Source: an uncultured Alphaproteobacteria bacterium
Lineage (GTDB): Bacteria; Pseudomonadota; Alphaproteobacteria; JALCBB01
Direction of reading: 5' to 3'
NCBI GenBank assembly: GCA_958267355.1
Contig: OY279575.1
Coordinates: 852,335-916,334 of the forward strand
DNA: 64,000 nt
The number at the start of each line of letters is the position of its first letter. The stretch's first letter is position 1. Made by a program: the position numbers and the translations under genes. Shown here one piece after another: positions 32,934-40,664 of this stretch. A model generated the notes under the pieces. The model ran no database searches and was not told the DNA's origin. It worked only from the letters and a program-made list of their open reading frames with translations.

Positions 32934-33166
32934 GTGCTTACAGGCACACAACCGAGATCCAATTATGAACAACCAATGCTAAAACACATTAGCTATCTCC
33001 AAACAGGAGCAAGGTCAGGCGGCGCATAGTGGCTAGAAGAGCCACTCTGCGCCGCTGGTGAAGCGCACTAAAGATGGCGAAGCCAGATTTTGTGCGCTTC
33101 ACCACGGGATACCAACAGATTACATCATATGCCGCGAATCGCGACAATAACTCTGCCTGTAAGCAC
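32934..33166 (-). ncRNA. retron msr-msd RNA region
   Basis: Directly upstream of the RT, same strand. The ends are a perfect 13-bp inverted repeat: GTGCTTACAGGCA (plus strand 32934-32946) and TGCCTGTAAGCAC (33154-33166), the expected a2 and a1. Between them, read 5' to 3' on the minus strand, are a small stem-loop (33134-33148, ATT loop), a long hairpin with a 12-bp perfect outer stem (33057-33103), a second long hairpin with about 15 bp and one mismatch (33019-33055) and two weaker hairpins (for example GCTAA/TTAGC). The residue after a1 is G (complement of C33153) in the context AGGCAG, as I remember for the branching G of Ec67. Which hairpin belongs to msr and which to msd is inferred only. 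Confidence 0.82.
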
Positions 33167-33243
33167 GGGGGAAATTTGGCTGGGCTTTATGGGGGAGTCA
33201 AGGGCAGGAGCTAAATTAATTGCGGAATTCTTCTTGTGGTGGG

Positions 33244-34092
33244 TTAGGAGCAGATGGCTAGAAGTTCTTCTAGGTCAGAGGCGATGGAGAGTAGGTCTTG
33301 GGGGCGGGAGAGGCGGTGGGCTGCGTCTTCAAGTTTGGTGAAGCGTAAGTCAGGAGAGTCAATCGCTTCAACGATTGACTGGGTGCGTTCCCACGGTACG
33401 GCTTCGTCCTGCGCACCCCAGATGACACGCACAGGAAACGGCACAGGGATTTTACTTCCGTCTAATAAAGATAAGCCGTGGTCTTCGTCTAACAGCTTGG
33501 CACTGACAGGCAAGCCCGGAAAACGCTCGTAATAGCCTTGCTGTTGTAAGTCGCGTTTGTGCTGGTCGGTCATGGCTGCTCGTAGCGATAGGTGAAAGTC
33601 CAACGAAGGAGCTAATAACAAAGCCCCCGCCACCCGCTCGGGTCTTTGTAAGCCCAAGAGCAAGCTAAACCATCCGCCCATGGACGAGCCCACCAAAATC
33701 TGCCGCCCCGTTGTAAAAGCATCAAAGCAATCACGAGCGTCTGCGTACCATCCGCCAAGTGTGCCGTCTAGGTATTCGCCTTCGCTGGCTCCGACGCAAC
33801 GGTAATCTTGGCGTAGGCAGGTGCGCCCTGCCCTGCGAGCAAGATAGTCGGTAAAAACCGCTTTGGTGCCTTCCATATCGGAGGCAAGCCCCTGCAGATA
33901 AACCACATTCGGCTTGCCGCCTGCACCCGCTCGCTCAAGCTGTCCCGCAGGCGGACGCACCGCCAAACGCGGCTTGCTTTGCCGCTCCCAAAAATACGGA
34001 GCTTCACCATTCACAGGCGACTCCAAATCCCCGATTGGCACCGCAGGATGGGCTACCCCTCCCGCCGCCGCTACTTTTTCGTATAGACGCAT
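33244..34092 (-). CDS. alpha/beta hydrolase
   Basis: 282 residues from ATG 34092, which has GGGAGA 9 nt upstream. The open frame extends to 34155, but the extra 21 codons are the translated 10-bp repeat (34113-34152) and a poor match to any family. The nucleophile elbow GSSMGG carries the Ser; the Asp is in GAQDEAVPW and the His in DAAHRL, giving a complete triad. The fold and spacing resemble small cytosolic esterases/thioesterases of the ABHD10-like group; the substrate cannot be told. It is transcribed away from thrS and lies next to the retron, but its base composition is that of the host genes, so I see it as a host gene, not part of the retron. Confidence 0.85.
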   Translation of the reverse strand: MRLYEKVAAAGGVAHPAVPIGDLESPVNGEAPYFWERQSKPRLAVRPPAGQLERAGAGGKPNVVYLQGLASDMEGTKAVFTDYLARRAGRTCLRQDYRCVGASEGEYLDGTLGGWYADARDCFDAFTTGRQILVGSSMGGWFSLLLGLQRPERVAGALLLAPSLDFHLSLRAAMTDQHKRDLQQQGYYERFPGLPVSAKLLDEDHGLSLLDGSKIPVPFPVRVIWGAQDEAVPWERTQSIVEAIDSPDLRFTKLEDAAHRLSRPQDLLSIASDLEELLAICS

Positions 34093-34112
34093 AGGCGTGT
34101 TTCTCCCTAGAA

Positions 34113-34152
34113 CTGCTTGTGTCTGCTTGTGTCTGCTTGTATCTGCTTGTGT
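34113..34152. repeat. 10-bp tandem array upstream of the hydrolase
   Basis: Four adjoining copies of CTGCTTGTGT, one with a substitution. Read on the minus strand it is open and gives a false N-terminal extension of the hydrolase. Confidence 0.85.
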
Positions 34153-34489
34153 CATCCACTTATAGCCCCGTGGGTATAGTGGCTATATAAGCCCCGTGGG
34201 CTGACTTGCCTCCGACTCTATCAGCCAAAGGGCAAGTCTCACAACAAAACCCCCCATCTTGCGAAAAATCGCAAATTTCGCCAATATCAGAGCAACAGAA
34301 ACCTACCGAGACTCTATTGAACTATGACTCTCTCGCCGTGCCTATAAATCCGCGCGCCCATACTGCGCGACGCTCTGCACGCCTGACCTTGTTGGTCTTA
34401 AATCGGTTGGTCTTAAATCGGTTGGTCTTAAATCGGTTTGTCCTAAATCGCGATACTGCTGTTGTCATGACTCTGCACGCCTGCTGTCC
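34153..34489. other. divergent intergenic region between the hydrolase and thrS
   Basis: About 340 bp with no supported gene. It contains the 15-bp array at 34392-34451 shortly before thrS. I see no T-box-like leader and no convincing terminator. Confidence 0.55.
34392..34451. repeat. 15-bp tandem array before thrS
   Basis: Three identical adjoining copies of TTGGTCTTAAATCGG and one variant copy, ending about 40 bp before the thrS start. Confidence 0.9.
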
Positions 34490-36436
34490 GTGAGTAGGGG
34501 GGAGTCCATCTCCGTCAGCCTGCCTGACGGAGCCACGCGCAGACTTCCCGCGCAGGCTTCGGCACGCACCCTTGCCGAGTCCATCTCGGCGGGACTCGCC
34601 AAGCAAGTCGTGCTGGCTTGCGTTAATGGCGTGCTACAAGATCTCGCCAAACCCCTAGACAACGGCGCACAGGTAGAGCTGCTCAAACGCGATGACCCAC
34701 GGGTTTTACCTGTCCTGCGTCACGACACCGCCCATGTGCTGGCACAAGCCTTCAAGGAGCTGTTTCCGTCGGGGCAAATTACTTTTGGTCCTGAGACCGA
34801 AGACGGGTTTTACTACGATTTCGCGACTGAGCGTCCGCTTACGCCCGAAGACCTAGAGCCACTGCAAACGCGGATGCAAGAAATCGTCAAACGCAACCTG
34901 CCAATTGAACGCGAAGAGTGGAGTCGCGACCAAGCCATTGCCTACTTCAAGTCTATTGGCGAGACCTATAAAGCCGAGCATATTGGCTCCATTCCTGAAG
35001 GCGATGTTATCTCCATCTACCGCCAAGGCGACTGGCTAGACCTGTGCCGTGGTCCACACCTGCCCTCCACAGGAGCGGTAGGCGATGGCTTCACCCTAAC
35101 CCACATCGGCGGCACCCATTGGCGCGGAGACCCCAACGGCGACCCGCTACAACGTATCTACGGCACTTGCTTTCCTGACAAGAAGGCATTGAAGAAACAC
35201 CTAGAGCTACGGGCAGAAGCCGAAGCCCGTGACCATCGCCGCCTTGGCCCCGCAATGGATCTATTCCACTTGCAGGTGGAAGCTGTTGGCTCAGTGTTTT
35301 GGCATGCGAAGGGCTTGGCTCTGTGGCATACGGTAGAAAATTATATCCGCCGCAGGCTCGCCGCTGACGGATACCAAGAAGTGCGCACTCCGCAGCTGAT
35401 TGACCGCACCCTGTGGGAAGCGTCAGGCCACTGGGAGAAATACCGTCCGAATATGTTCATCGCCGAAAGCGAAGACCGCACCCTTGCGGTTAAGCCGATG
35501 AACTGTCCTGGGCATGTGCAGATTTTCCGTCAGGGGATAACTTCGTATCGCGACCTGCCCGTGCGTTTGGCGGAATTTGGCTCGTGCCACCGCAACGAAC
35601 CCAGTGGAGCCCTACACGGCATGATGCGCGTACGGGCTTTCACGCAGGACGATGCACATATCTTCTGCACCCGCGAACAGATCGGAGAAGAAACAGCCCG
35701 TTTCTGTGCGCTTTTACGGAGCGTCTATGAAGACTTTGGCTTTCCTGATGCGCATATTAAGTTTGCTGACCGTCCTGACCAACGAGTCGGGTCAGACGAA
35801 ACCTGGAATCAAGCCGAAGCAGCATTGCGTGAAGCCGCACAGAGTGCAGGCTTACCTTTCTCTGAAGACCCAGGTGAAGGTGCGTTTTATGGCCCCAAGC
35901 TGGATTTCTTCTTACAAGACGCATTGGCTCGGGTTTGGCAGTGCGGTACCTTTCAGTGCGATTTTGTCTTACCCGAACGGCTTGGAGCTACCTACATCGC
36001 GGCTTCGGGCGAGAAGGAGACTCCTGTTATTCTGCACCGTGCGATCTTGGGCTCGTTGGAGCGTTTTATCGCAATCCTGATTGAAAACTATGGCGGAGCT
36101 TTACCGCTTTGGCTTGCTCCGACACAAGCCGTAGTCGCTACGATTACCGAAGCGGCTGATGGCTGGGCAAATGAATTTGCCGAACAACTCCGTAGTGCGG
36201 GCTTGCGGGTAGAAACAGACCTACGCAACGAAAAGATTTCCTACAAGGTACGCGAGCATAGCCTTAGCAAAGTGCCTTGCATCTTCACCCTGGGTGCGCG
36301 TGAAGCCGAAGAACACTCGGTCACCCTACGCCGCTTTGGCAACCAGGAAAACCAAACCTTCAGCACAAGCCAAGAAATCGTGGAGCAACTACGCCAAGAA
36401 GCTTTGCCTCCTGATCTGCGGCGGGCTGAAGCTTAA
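34490..36436 (+). CDS. thrS: threonine-tRNA ligase
   Basis: 648 residues, the normal full length. An N-terminal TGS domain (1-65), the editing domain with H78 and H82 (RHDTAH), the class II catalytic core with motif 2 region (SCHRNEPSGALHGMMRVR), the zinc Cys in MNCPGH and a C-terminal anticodon-binding domain (from about 540) are all present. It charges tRNA-Thr in the cytoplasm. Start GTG 34490 follows the family N-terminus; no strong Shine-Dalgarno sequence. thrS is followed by infC, the order also known from enterobacteria, but rpmI and rplT are not next. Confidence 0.97.
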   Translation: MSRGESISVSLPDGATRRLPAQASARTLAESISAGLAKQVVLACVNGVLQDLAKPLDNGAQVELLKRDDPRVLPVLRHDTAHVLAQAFKELFPSGQITFGPETEDGFYYDFATERPLTPEDLEPLQTRMQEIVKRNLPIEREEWSRDQAIAYFKSIGETYKAEHIGSIPEGDVISIYRQGDWLDLCRGPHLPSTGAVGDGFTLTHIGGTHWRGDPNGDPLQRIYGTCFPDKKALKKHLELRAEAEARDHRRLGPAMDLFHLQVEAVGSVFWHAKGLALWHTVENYIRRRLAADGYQEVRTPQLIDRTLWEASGHWEKYRPNMFIAESEDRTLAVKPMNCPGHVQIFRQGITSYRDLPVRLAEFGSCHRNEPSGALHGMMRVRAFTQDDAHIFCTREQIGEETARFCALLRSVYEDFGFPDAHIKFADRPDQRVGSDETWNQAEAALREAAQSAGLPFSEDPGEGAFYGPKLDFFLQDALARVWQCGTFQCDFVLPERLGATYIAASGEKETPVILHRAILGSLERFIAILIENYGGALPLWLAPTQAVVATITEAADGWANEFAEQLRSAGLRVETDLRNEKISYKVREHSLSKVPCIFTLGAREAEEHSVTLRRFGNQENQTFSTSQEIVEQLRQEALPPDLRRAEA

Positions 36437-36540
36437 CCGCAACTCCTGAAGCAACGAACGCGAGACGGACAAACCAACACGCAAACCGATAAAACAACAA
36501 CACAACACAAAAACCCGAAACAACAAAAGGAGACAAGACC

Positions 36541-37299
36541 ATCGCTAAGTTTCGTGCTGACCGCACGCCGCCGCAGATAGGCGGGCCGCGTGCCAATGAA
36601 AGAATTACTGCACCCCAAGTGCGTCTGATAGATGAAAGCGGCGAGAACATCGGCGTTGTTTCGCTAAAAGATGCTTTAAGCCGTGCTGAAAATGCGGGCT
36701 TAGACTTGGTGGAGATATCGGGCAATGTTTCGCCGCCTGTATGCAAAATCCTAGATTACGGACGATTCAAGTACCAAGAGCGCAAACGCCAAGCGCAAGC
36801 ACGGAGCAAGCAGAAGACTTCTGACCTAAACGAGGTGAAGATTCGTCCGAATATTGAAAAGCACGATTACGAAGTGAAGATTCGCACGATTGAGCGGATT
36901 CTTGAACGCGGTGACCGTGCGCGGCTGGTGGTGCGTTTCCGCGGACGCGAAATCATGCGCCAAGACCTTGGCGCAGAAATTTTGCGCAAGATTGTTGAAG
37001 ATATGTCAGAAACCGTGCGCATTGAACAGCTCCCCCGCAAGGAGGGAAGACAACTGGTTATGGTCTTGGCAAAACGTATGGGCGGAAGCAAAGCCAATCC
37101 TGAAGAGATTAATCCTGCGCATTTTCGTGATGCTCCGATTGTGCCGTTGCAAGCTGAGCCCTATACGCCTACTTCTGAAATCCTGCACGAGGAATCGATT
37201 GCTGCACCCCCGCCACCGCCTGACACAGAAGGCACAGACGGAGACGGATTAGAAGAAAAACCCGAACCCACCGAAACCGTGCGGAGTAGCGAACTGTAA
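36541..37299 (+). CDS. infC: translation initiation factor IF-3, starting at ATC
   Basis: 252 residues. No ATG/GTG start fits: the first GTG in frame (36619) would delete the first 26 residues of the conserved N-domain. An ATC at 36541 lies 8 nt after AAAGGAGA (36526-36533) and gives an intact IF-3 N-terminus (AKFRADR, then GGPRANERITAPQVRLID). IF-3 genes are known for rare start codons (AUU in E. coli), which allow IF-3 to reject its own mRNA when it is abundant; the same autoregulation is inferred here. Core motifs PPVCKILDYGRFKYQ and the C-domain RPNIEKHDY are present. The C-terminus is about 65 residues longer than usual and is Pro/Glu rich. Confidence 0.93.
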   Translation: MAKFRADRTPPQIGGPRANERITAPQVRLIDESGENIGVVSLKDALSRAENAGLDLVEISGNVSPPVCKILDYGRFKYQERKRQAQARSKQKTSDLNEVKIRPNIEKHDYEVKIRTIERILERGDRARLVVRFRGREIMRQDLGAEILRKIVEDMSETVRIEQLPRKEGRQLVMVLAKRMGGSKANPEEINPAHFRDAPIVPLQAEPYTPTSEILHEESIAAPPPPPDTEGTDGDGLEEKPEPTETVRSSEL

Positions 37300-37324
37300 A
37301 ACCGCAACCCGCCTTATATCTGCT

Positions 37325-38245
37325 ATGACAATCCGTATCTTCCTAGACGGAGCCACAGGCACCACAGGCTTAGAAATTGACAAGCTTCTAGGTGCGGAGT
37401 CTGCCTTTGAAGTCTTGCGTCTGCCCCACGAGCAACGCCGTGATGAATCGGCTCGGCGTGAAGCCCTAGCAAGGAGTGAAGCGGCGGTGCTGTGTCTTCC
37501 AGATACGGCAGCACGCGAAGTCGCGGAGTGGGCACAGGAAACCAACACGCGGCTCCTAGATACTTCTACAGCGCACCGTATCGCTCCTGAGTGGGTTTAT
37601 GGCTTTCCTGAGCTAACTAGAGGGCAAGGCGATAGAATCGCCTCTGCGGGGCGCGTAGCGAACCCTGGGTGCTATTCCACGGGCGCACTAGCACTTTTGC
37701 GTCCCTTGGCAGAATCGGAGCTACTGGCACCGAACTGGACTCCAGTCTTTCACTGCGTCTCAGGCTATAGCGGCGGGGGCAAGCAGATGATTGCCGATTT
37801 TGAAGAAGCCCAAGGGGCACAGGCGACAAATAACTTCATCGCCTACGGACTCAACCTACGCCACAAGCATCTACCCGAAATCAACGCCCACGGCGGGCAT
37901 AGTGCTACGGCACTGCTGTTTCCGTCAGTCGGCAGGTTTTATCGTGGAATGCTGGTCTCCCTGCCCTTGCCCAAAACTGCTTGGCAGAAGTCTTGCCCTA
38001 CCCTTGCCGACTTACAATCCATCTACCGCACCCACTTCAGCGAGTCGTCCTTGATTGAAGTAGCAGAAACAGAAACCGTAGAGCAGCTGAACCCCGAAGC
38101 CCTAAACGATACCAATCGGCTCAAGATCTCTGTCTTTGCCGATGTAGAAACCGACTCTGCCTTGGCTGTAGCCTGCCTAGACAACTTAGGCAAAGGTGCC
38201 GCTGGAGCCGCCGTGCAAAATCTCAAGCTTATGTTCGGAAATTAA
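37325..38245 (+). CDS. argC: N-acetyl-gamma-glutamyl-phosphate reductase, type 2
   Basis: 306 residues, the size of the short (type 2) ArgC. The NADP-binding start (FLDGATGTTGLEI) and the catalytic C116 in ANPGCYSTG are present, as is the C-terminal HKHLPEI block with the conserved His. It reduces N-acetylglutamyl phosphate to the semialdehyde in arginine synthesis. It starts 25 bp after infC on the same strand and may be cotranscribed. argJ of the same pathway is 5 kb downstream. Confidence 0.95.
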   Translation: MTIRIFLDGATGTTGLEIDKLLGAESAFEVLRLPHEQRRDESARREALARSEAAVLCLPDTAAREVAEWAQETNTRLLDTSTAHRIAPEWVYGFPELTRGQGDRIASAGRVANPGCYSTGALALLRPLAESELLAPNWTPVFHCVSGYSGGGKQMIADFEEAQGAQATNNFIAYGLNLRHKHLPEINAHGGHSATALLFPSVGRFYRGMLVSLPLPKTAWQKSCPTLADLQSIYRTHFSESSLIEVAETETVEQLNPEALNDTNRLKISVFADVETDSALAVACLDNLGKGAAGAAVQNLKLMFGN

Positions 38246-38268
38246 GCTGTGGCGAATTCTGCAGAAGC

Positions 38269-38721
38269 TTAGCCTGTTCCCGTAGAGCCAAAGCCACCAC
38301 TTCCGCGTTCAGAAGTCGGAAGTGCATCGCACACTTCCCAAGTGAAAGAAGCAAGCCGCGCAATCACCAATTGTGCGCACCGTTCGCCACGTTTTATCAC
38401 CACTTCTTTTTCGCCCCAATTAATCAACACCGCTTTAATCTCACCCCTATAATCCGAGTCAATCGTACCGATACCATTCACCAGCCCTACCCCGTGCTTG
38501 GCGGCTAAACCACTGCGTGCCCGCACCTGTGCTTCCCATCCTTGCGGCAGGGCTATCGCCACGCCTGTCGGCACCAGCTTGTACTGCCCCGGAGCCAATA
38601 CAACTTCTTCAGCCGCATATAGATCACATCCCGCCGCTTCAGCCGAAGCCGCAGACGGTAAGGGCAAGTCTTGCCCGTGAGCAAGTTGCGTAATCGCTAC
38701 GCGAGCAATTGAGTCATTCAT
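38269..38721 (-). CDS. dut: deoxyuridine 5'-triphosphate nucleotidohydrolase (dUTPase)
   Basis: 150 residues, normal for the trimeric enzyme. The five motifs are recognisable: AAGCDLYA, RARSGLAAK, NGIGTIDSDYRGEI, RCAQLVI and the Gly-rich C-terminal arm ending in GSGGFGSTG. It hydrolyses dUTP to dUMP and keeps uracil out of DNA. It starts 15 bp after the coaBC stop and is the last gene of the minus-strand run bolA-grxD-coaBC-dut. Confidence 0.97.
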   Translation of the reverse strand: MNDSIARVAITQLAHGQDLPLPSAASAEAAGCDLYAAEEVVLAPGQYKLVPTGVAIALPQGWEAQVRARSGLAAKHGVGLVNGIGTIDSDYRGEIKAVLINWGEKEVVIKRGERCAQLVIARLASFTWEVCDALPTSERGSGGFGSTGTG

Positions 38722-38736
38722 TATCTTGCCCAGGGT

Positions 38737-39969
38737 TTACGAACGGTGCGAAAAATAATCGGCTATCCGATGGGTCAGAGCTTCAGCAATCGCTTGCTTG
38801 GGTGCGCGTTGCCAAACTTCTACACCCGAGTCTGATAAAAGCGCGATTTGATTTTCGTCTCCTCCCAATACACCGCTTGCGGCAGAAATATCGTTGGTTA
38901 GAATCCAATCGCAGTTCTTAGCCTTGCGCTTTGCTTCAGCGCGCGCAAAACGCTCCTGCTCTGTGCCTGTCTCAGCGGCAAAGCCCACCAACAAGGAAGG
39001 GCGAATTTCAGCCGTCGTGCCAAGACGCGCCAAAATATCCGTAGTCTCACGCAAAGCCAAGGAGTCGCCATAGTTTCCGCGTGGCGGCTTGCCTTGCTCT
39101 CGCGTTGCTGGCCGCCAATCGCTGACTGCCGCCGCACAGACCGCCAAATCACGTCGCGACACGGCTAGGCAAGCGGCTTCCATTTCTTCGGCTGTTTCTA
39201 CCTCTATGCGCTCTGTGCCGTAAGGAGCAGACAAACCCGTCGGAGCTGACACCAAGCGCACTTTGGCTCCTGCCTGTGCCAAGGCTTCAGCAATGGCATA
39301 GCCCTGCTTCCCCGACGAGCCATTAGAGATAAAACGCAGATCATCTAACCGCTCACGGGTAGCCCCTGCGGTGACAAGTGCTGTGCGTCCTGCCAATAGC
39401 TTGTCGTGGGTCAAAGCCTTGGTCACGGCTTGTAGAATTACTTCTTGCTCGGCGAGTCGTCCTTGGCCGACTTCTCCGCAGGCCATATCGCCTTCGGCGG
39501 GCGGAATGATACGCACACCCCGTGCCACCAAAGCCGCCAGATTGCCTTGCGTGGCAGGATGACTCCACATAGACGGATTCATCGCTGGTGCCATCAGCAC
39601 CTGTCCGCTTTGTTCGGCGCCTTCGTAGGCAAGCAGAGTTGTTGTCGCTAAGTCGTCAGCGCGTCCTTGCGCGGCGCGGGCTAGAAAGTCCGCCGTGGCG
39701 GGGACAACCAGAAAGCAATCGGCTTCACGCGCCAAACGGATATGGCCGATACTGGCTTCTTCCTCCACCGAGAAAAGATTTTCGCTCACGGGCTTGCCCG
39801 TCAGAGTGGCGAGCGAAAGCGGAGTGATAAATTCTGCTCCGCCTTTTGTCAAAATTGCTCGCACTTCGGCTCCTTGGCGGCGTAGAGCCCGCGCAAGGTC
39901 TAGGGCTTTGTAGGCGGCGATACCGCCGCCGACTACGAGCAAAACCCGCTTACCTTCAAGCGGAAGCAT
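38737..39969 (-). CDS. coaBC: bifunctional phosphopantothenoylcysteine decarboxylase/synthase
   Basis: 410 residues. The N-terminal flavoprotein CoaC half (GGGIAAYKA start) has the catalytic H76 (SIGHIRLA), the PATADF and APAMNPSMW segments and C164 ([11 protein letters not shown]). The CoaB half begins near 185 ([17 protein letters not shown]) with the nucleotide-binding [11 protein letters not shown] region. It makes 4'-phosphopantetheine for coenzyme A. Its first 14 bp overlap the end of grxD, indicating translational coupling. Confidence 0.97.
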   Translation of the reverse strand: MLPLEGKRVLLVVGGGIAAYKALDLARALRRQGAEVRAILTKGGAEFITPLSLATLTGKPVSENLFSVEEEASIGHIRLAREADCFLVVPATADFLARAAQGRADDLATTTLLAYEGAEQSGQVLMAPAMNPSMWSHPATQGNLAALVARGVRIIPPAEGDMACGEVGQGRLAEQEVILQAVTKALTHDKLLAGRTALVTAGATRERLDDLRFISNGSSGKQGYAIAEALAQAGAKVRLVSAPTGLSAPYGTERIEVETAEEMEAACLAVSRRDLAVCAAAVSDWRPATREQGKPPRGNYGDSLALRETTDILARLGTTAEIRPSLLVGFAAETGTEQERFARAEAKRKAKNCDWILTNDISAASGVLGGDENQIALLSDSGVEVWQRAPKQAIAEALTHRIADYFSHRS

Positions 39970-40291
39970 TAGCGGTTAATCCGCGTTCGGCGAAGTAGGT
40001 TTGCAGCTCGCCCGTCTCTAGCATCTCACGGATGATATCGCAGCCGCCAACAAATTCGCCCTTCACATACAACTGCGGAATTGTCGGCCAATCAGAAAAG
40101 TCTTTAATTCCTTGGCGTAGTTCTGGGTCTTCCAAAACATTTACATCGCGGAAATCTACATTCAGTCCGCGCAGGATTTGCACCACAACATTAGAAAAAC
40201 CGCACTGCGGCATCTGCGCCGTGCCTTTCATATAGAGCACAACAGGATTTTCTTGCACTTCAGTGCGGATACGGGTTTGCATATCAGTCAT
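39956..40291 (-). CDS. grxD: monothiol glutaredoxin (Grx4/GrxD family)
   Basis: 111 residues with the CGFS active site (QCGFSN), the KGT motif before it, [16 protein letters not shown] and the GGCDI glutathione site. Monothiol glutaredoxins carry a 2Fe-2S cluster and work with BolA proteins in iron-sulfur delivery and iron sensing; bolA is immediately upstream, which fits. It overlaps coaBC by 14 bp. Confidence 0.96.
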   Translation of the reverse strand: MTDMQTRIRTEVQENPVVLYMKGTAQMPQCGFSNVVVQILRGLNVDFRDVNVLEDPELRQGIKDFSDWPTIPQLYVKGEFVGGCDIIREMLETGELQTYFAERGLTANASA

Positions 40292-40319
40292 GGTTCTTTC
40301 CTTTTACTCAAGCGTTGCG

Positions 40320-40553
40320 CTACTCGGGCGTTGCGGTTTGGATGGCAAGTGCGTGTAAAGCTTCACCGAGTTCTTCCTTTAGTGCGTCATTGACCATTCG
40401 GTGTTGTTCAACACGGTTTTTGTCTTGGAACGACTTTGAAACAACGCGCAAGGCGTAGTGGTCTCCGTCTCCTGCTAGGTCTTGCAGAGTCACCTCTGCA
40501 TCAGGAAACGCCGCTAGCACCCGCGCGCGGATTTTTTCTGCACTCACTGCCAT
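40320..40553 (-). CDS. bolA: BolA family protein
   Basis: 77 residues with the BolA fold features: the GDGDHYALRVVS segment, FQDKNRVEQHRMVND helix with the conserved Arg-His, and the LHALAIQT end. This short form with GDGDHY is closer to the IbaG/BolA-like group that binds monothiol glutaredoxins; the downstream grxD, 28 bp away, supports that partnership. Known partners share a 2Fe-2S cluster at the interface. Confidence 0.93.
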   Translation of the reverse strand: MAVSAEKIRARVLAAFPDAEVTLQDLAGDGDHYALRVVSKSFQDKNRVEQHRMVNDALKEELGEALHALAIQTATPE

Positions 40554-40664
40554 AAGTCTGCCATACCTTGTTGTTCGTCTTGCTCTGCTTGCTTGCTTTG
40601 CCTTGCTGGTGCGTCTTGCCTTGCTTTACGCCGCTATTCTAACACACGCCCAGCACGCGGTAGC

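Noticed and set aside
34093-34489. T-box or other riboswitch before thrS
   Set aside because: No T-box sequence or specifier stem can be seen; the leader is mostly a 15-bp array, and T-boxes are rare outside Gram-positives.
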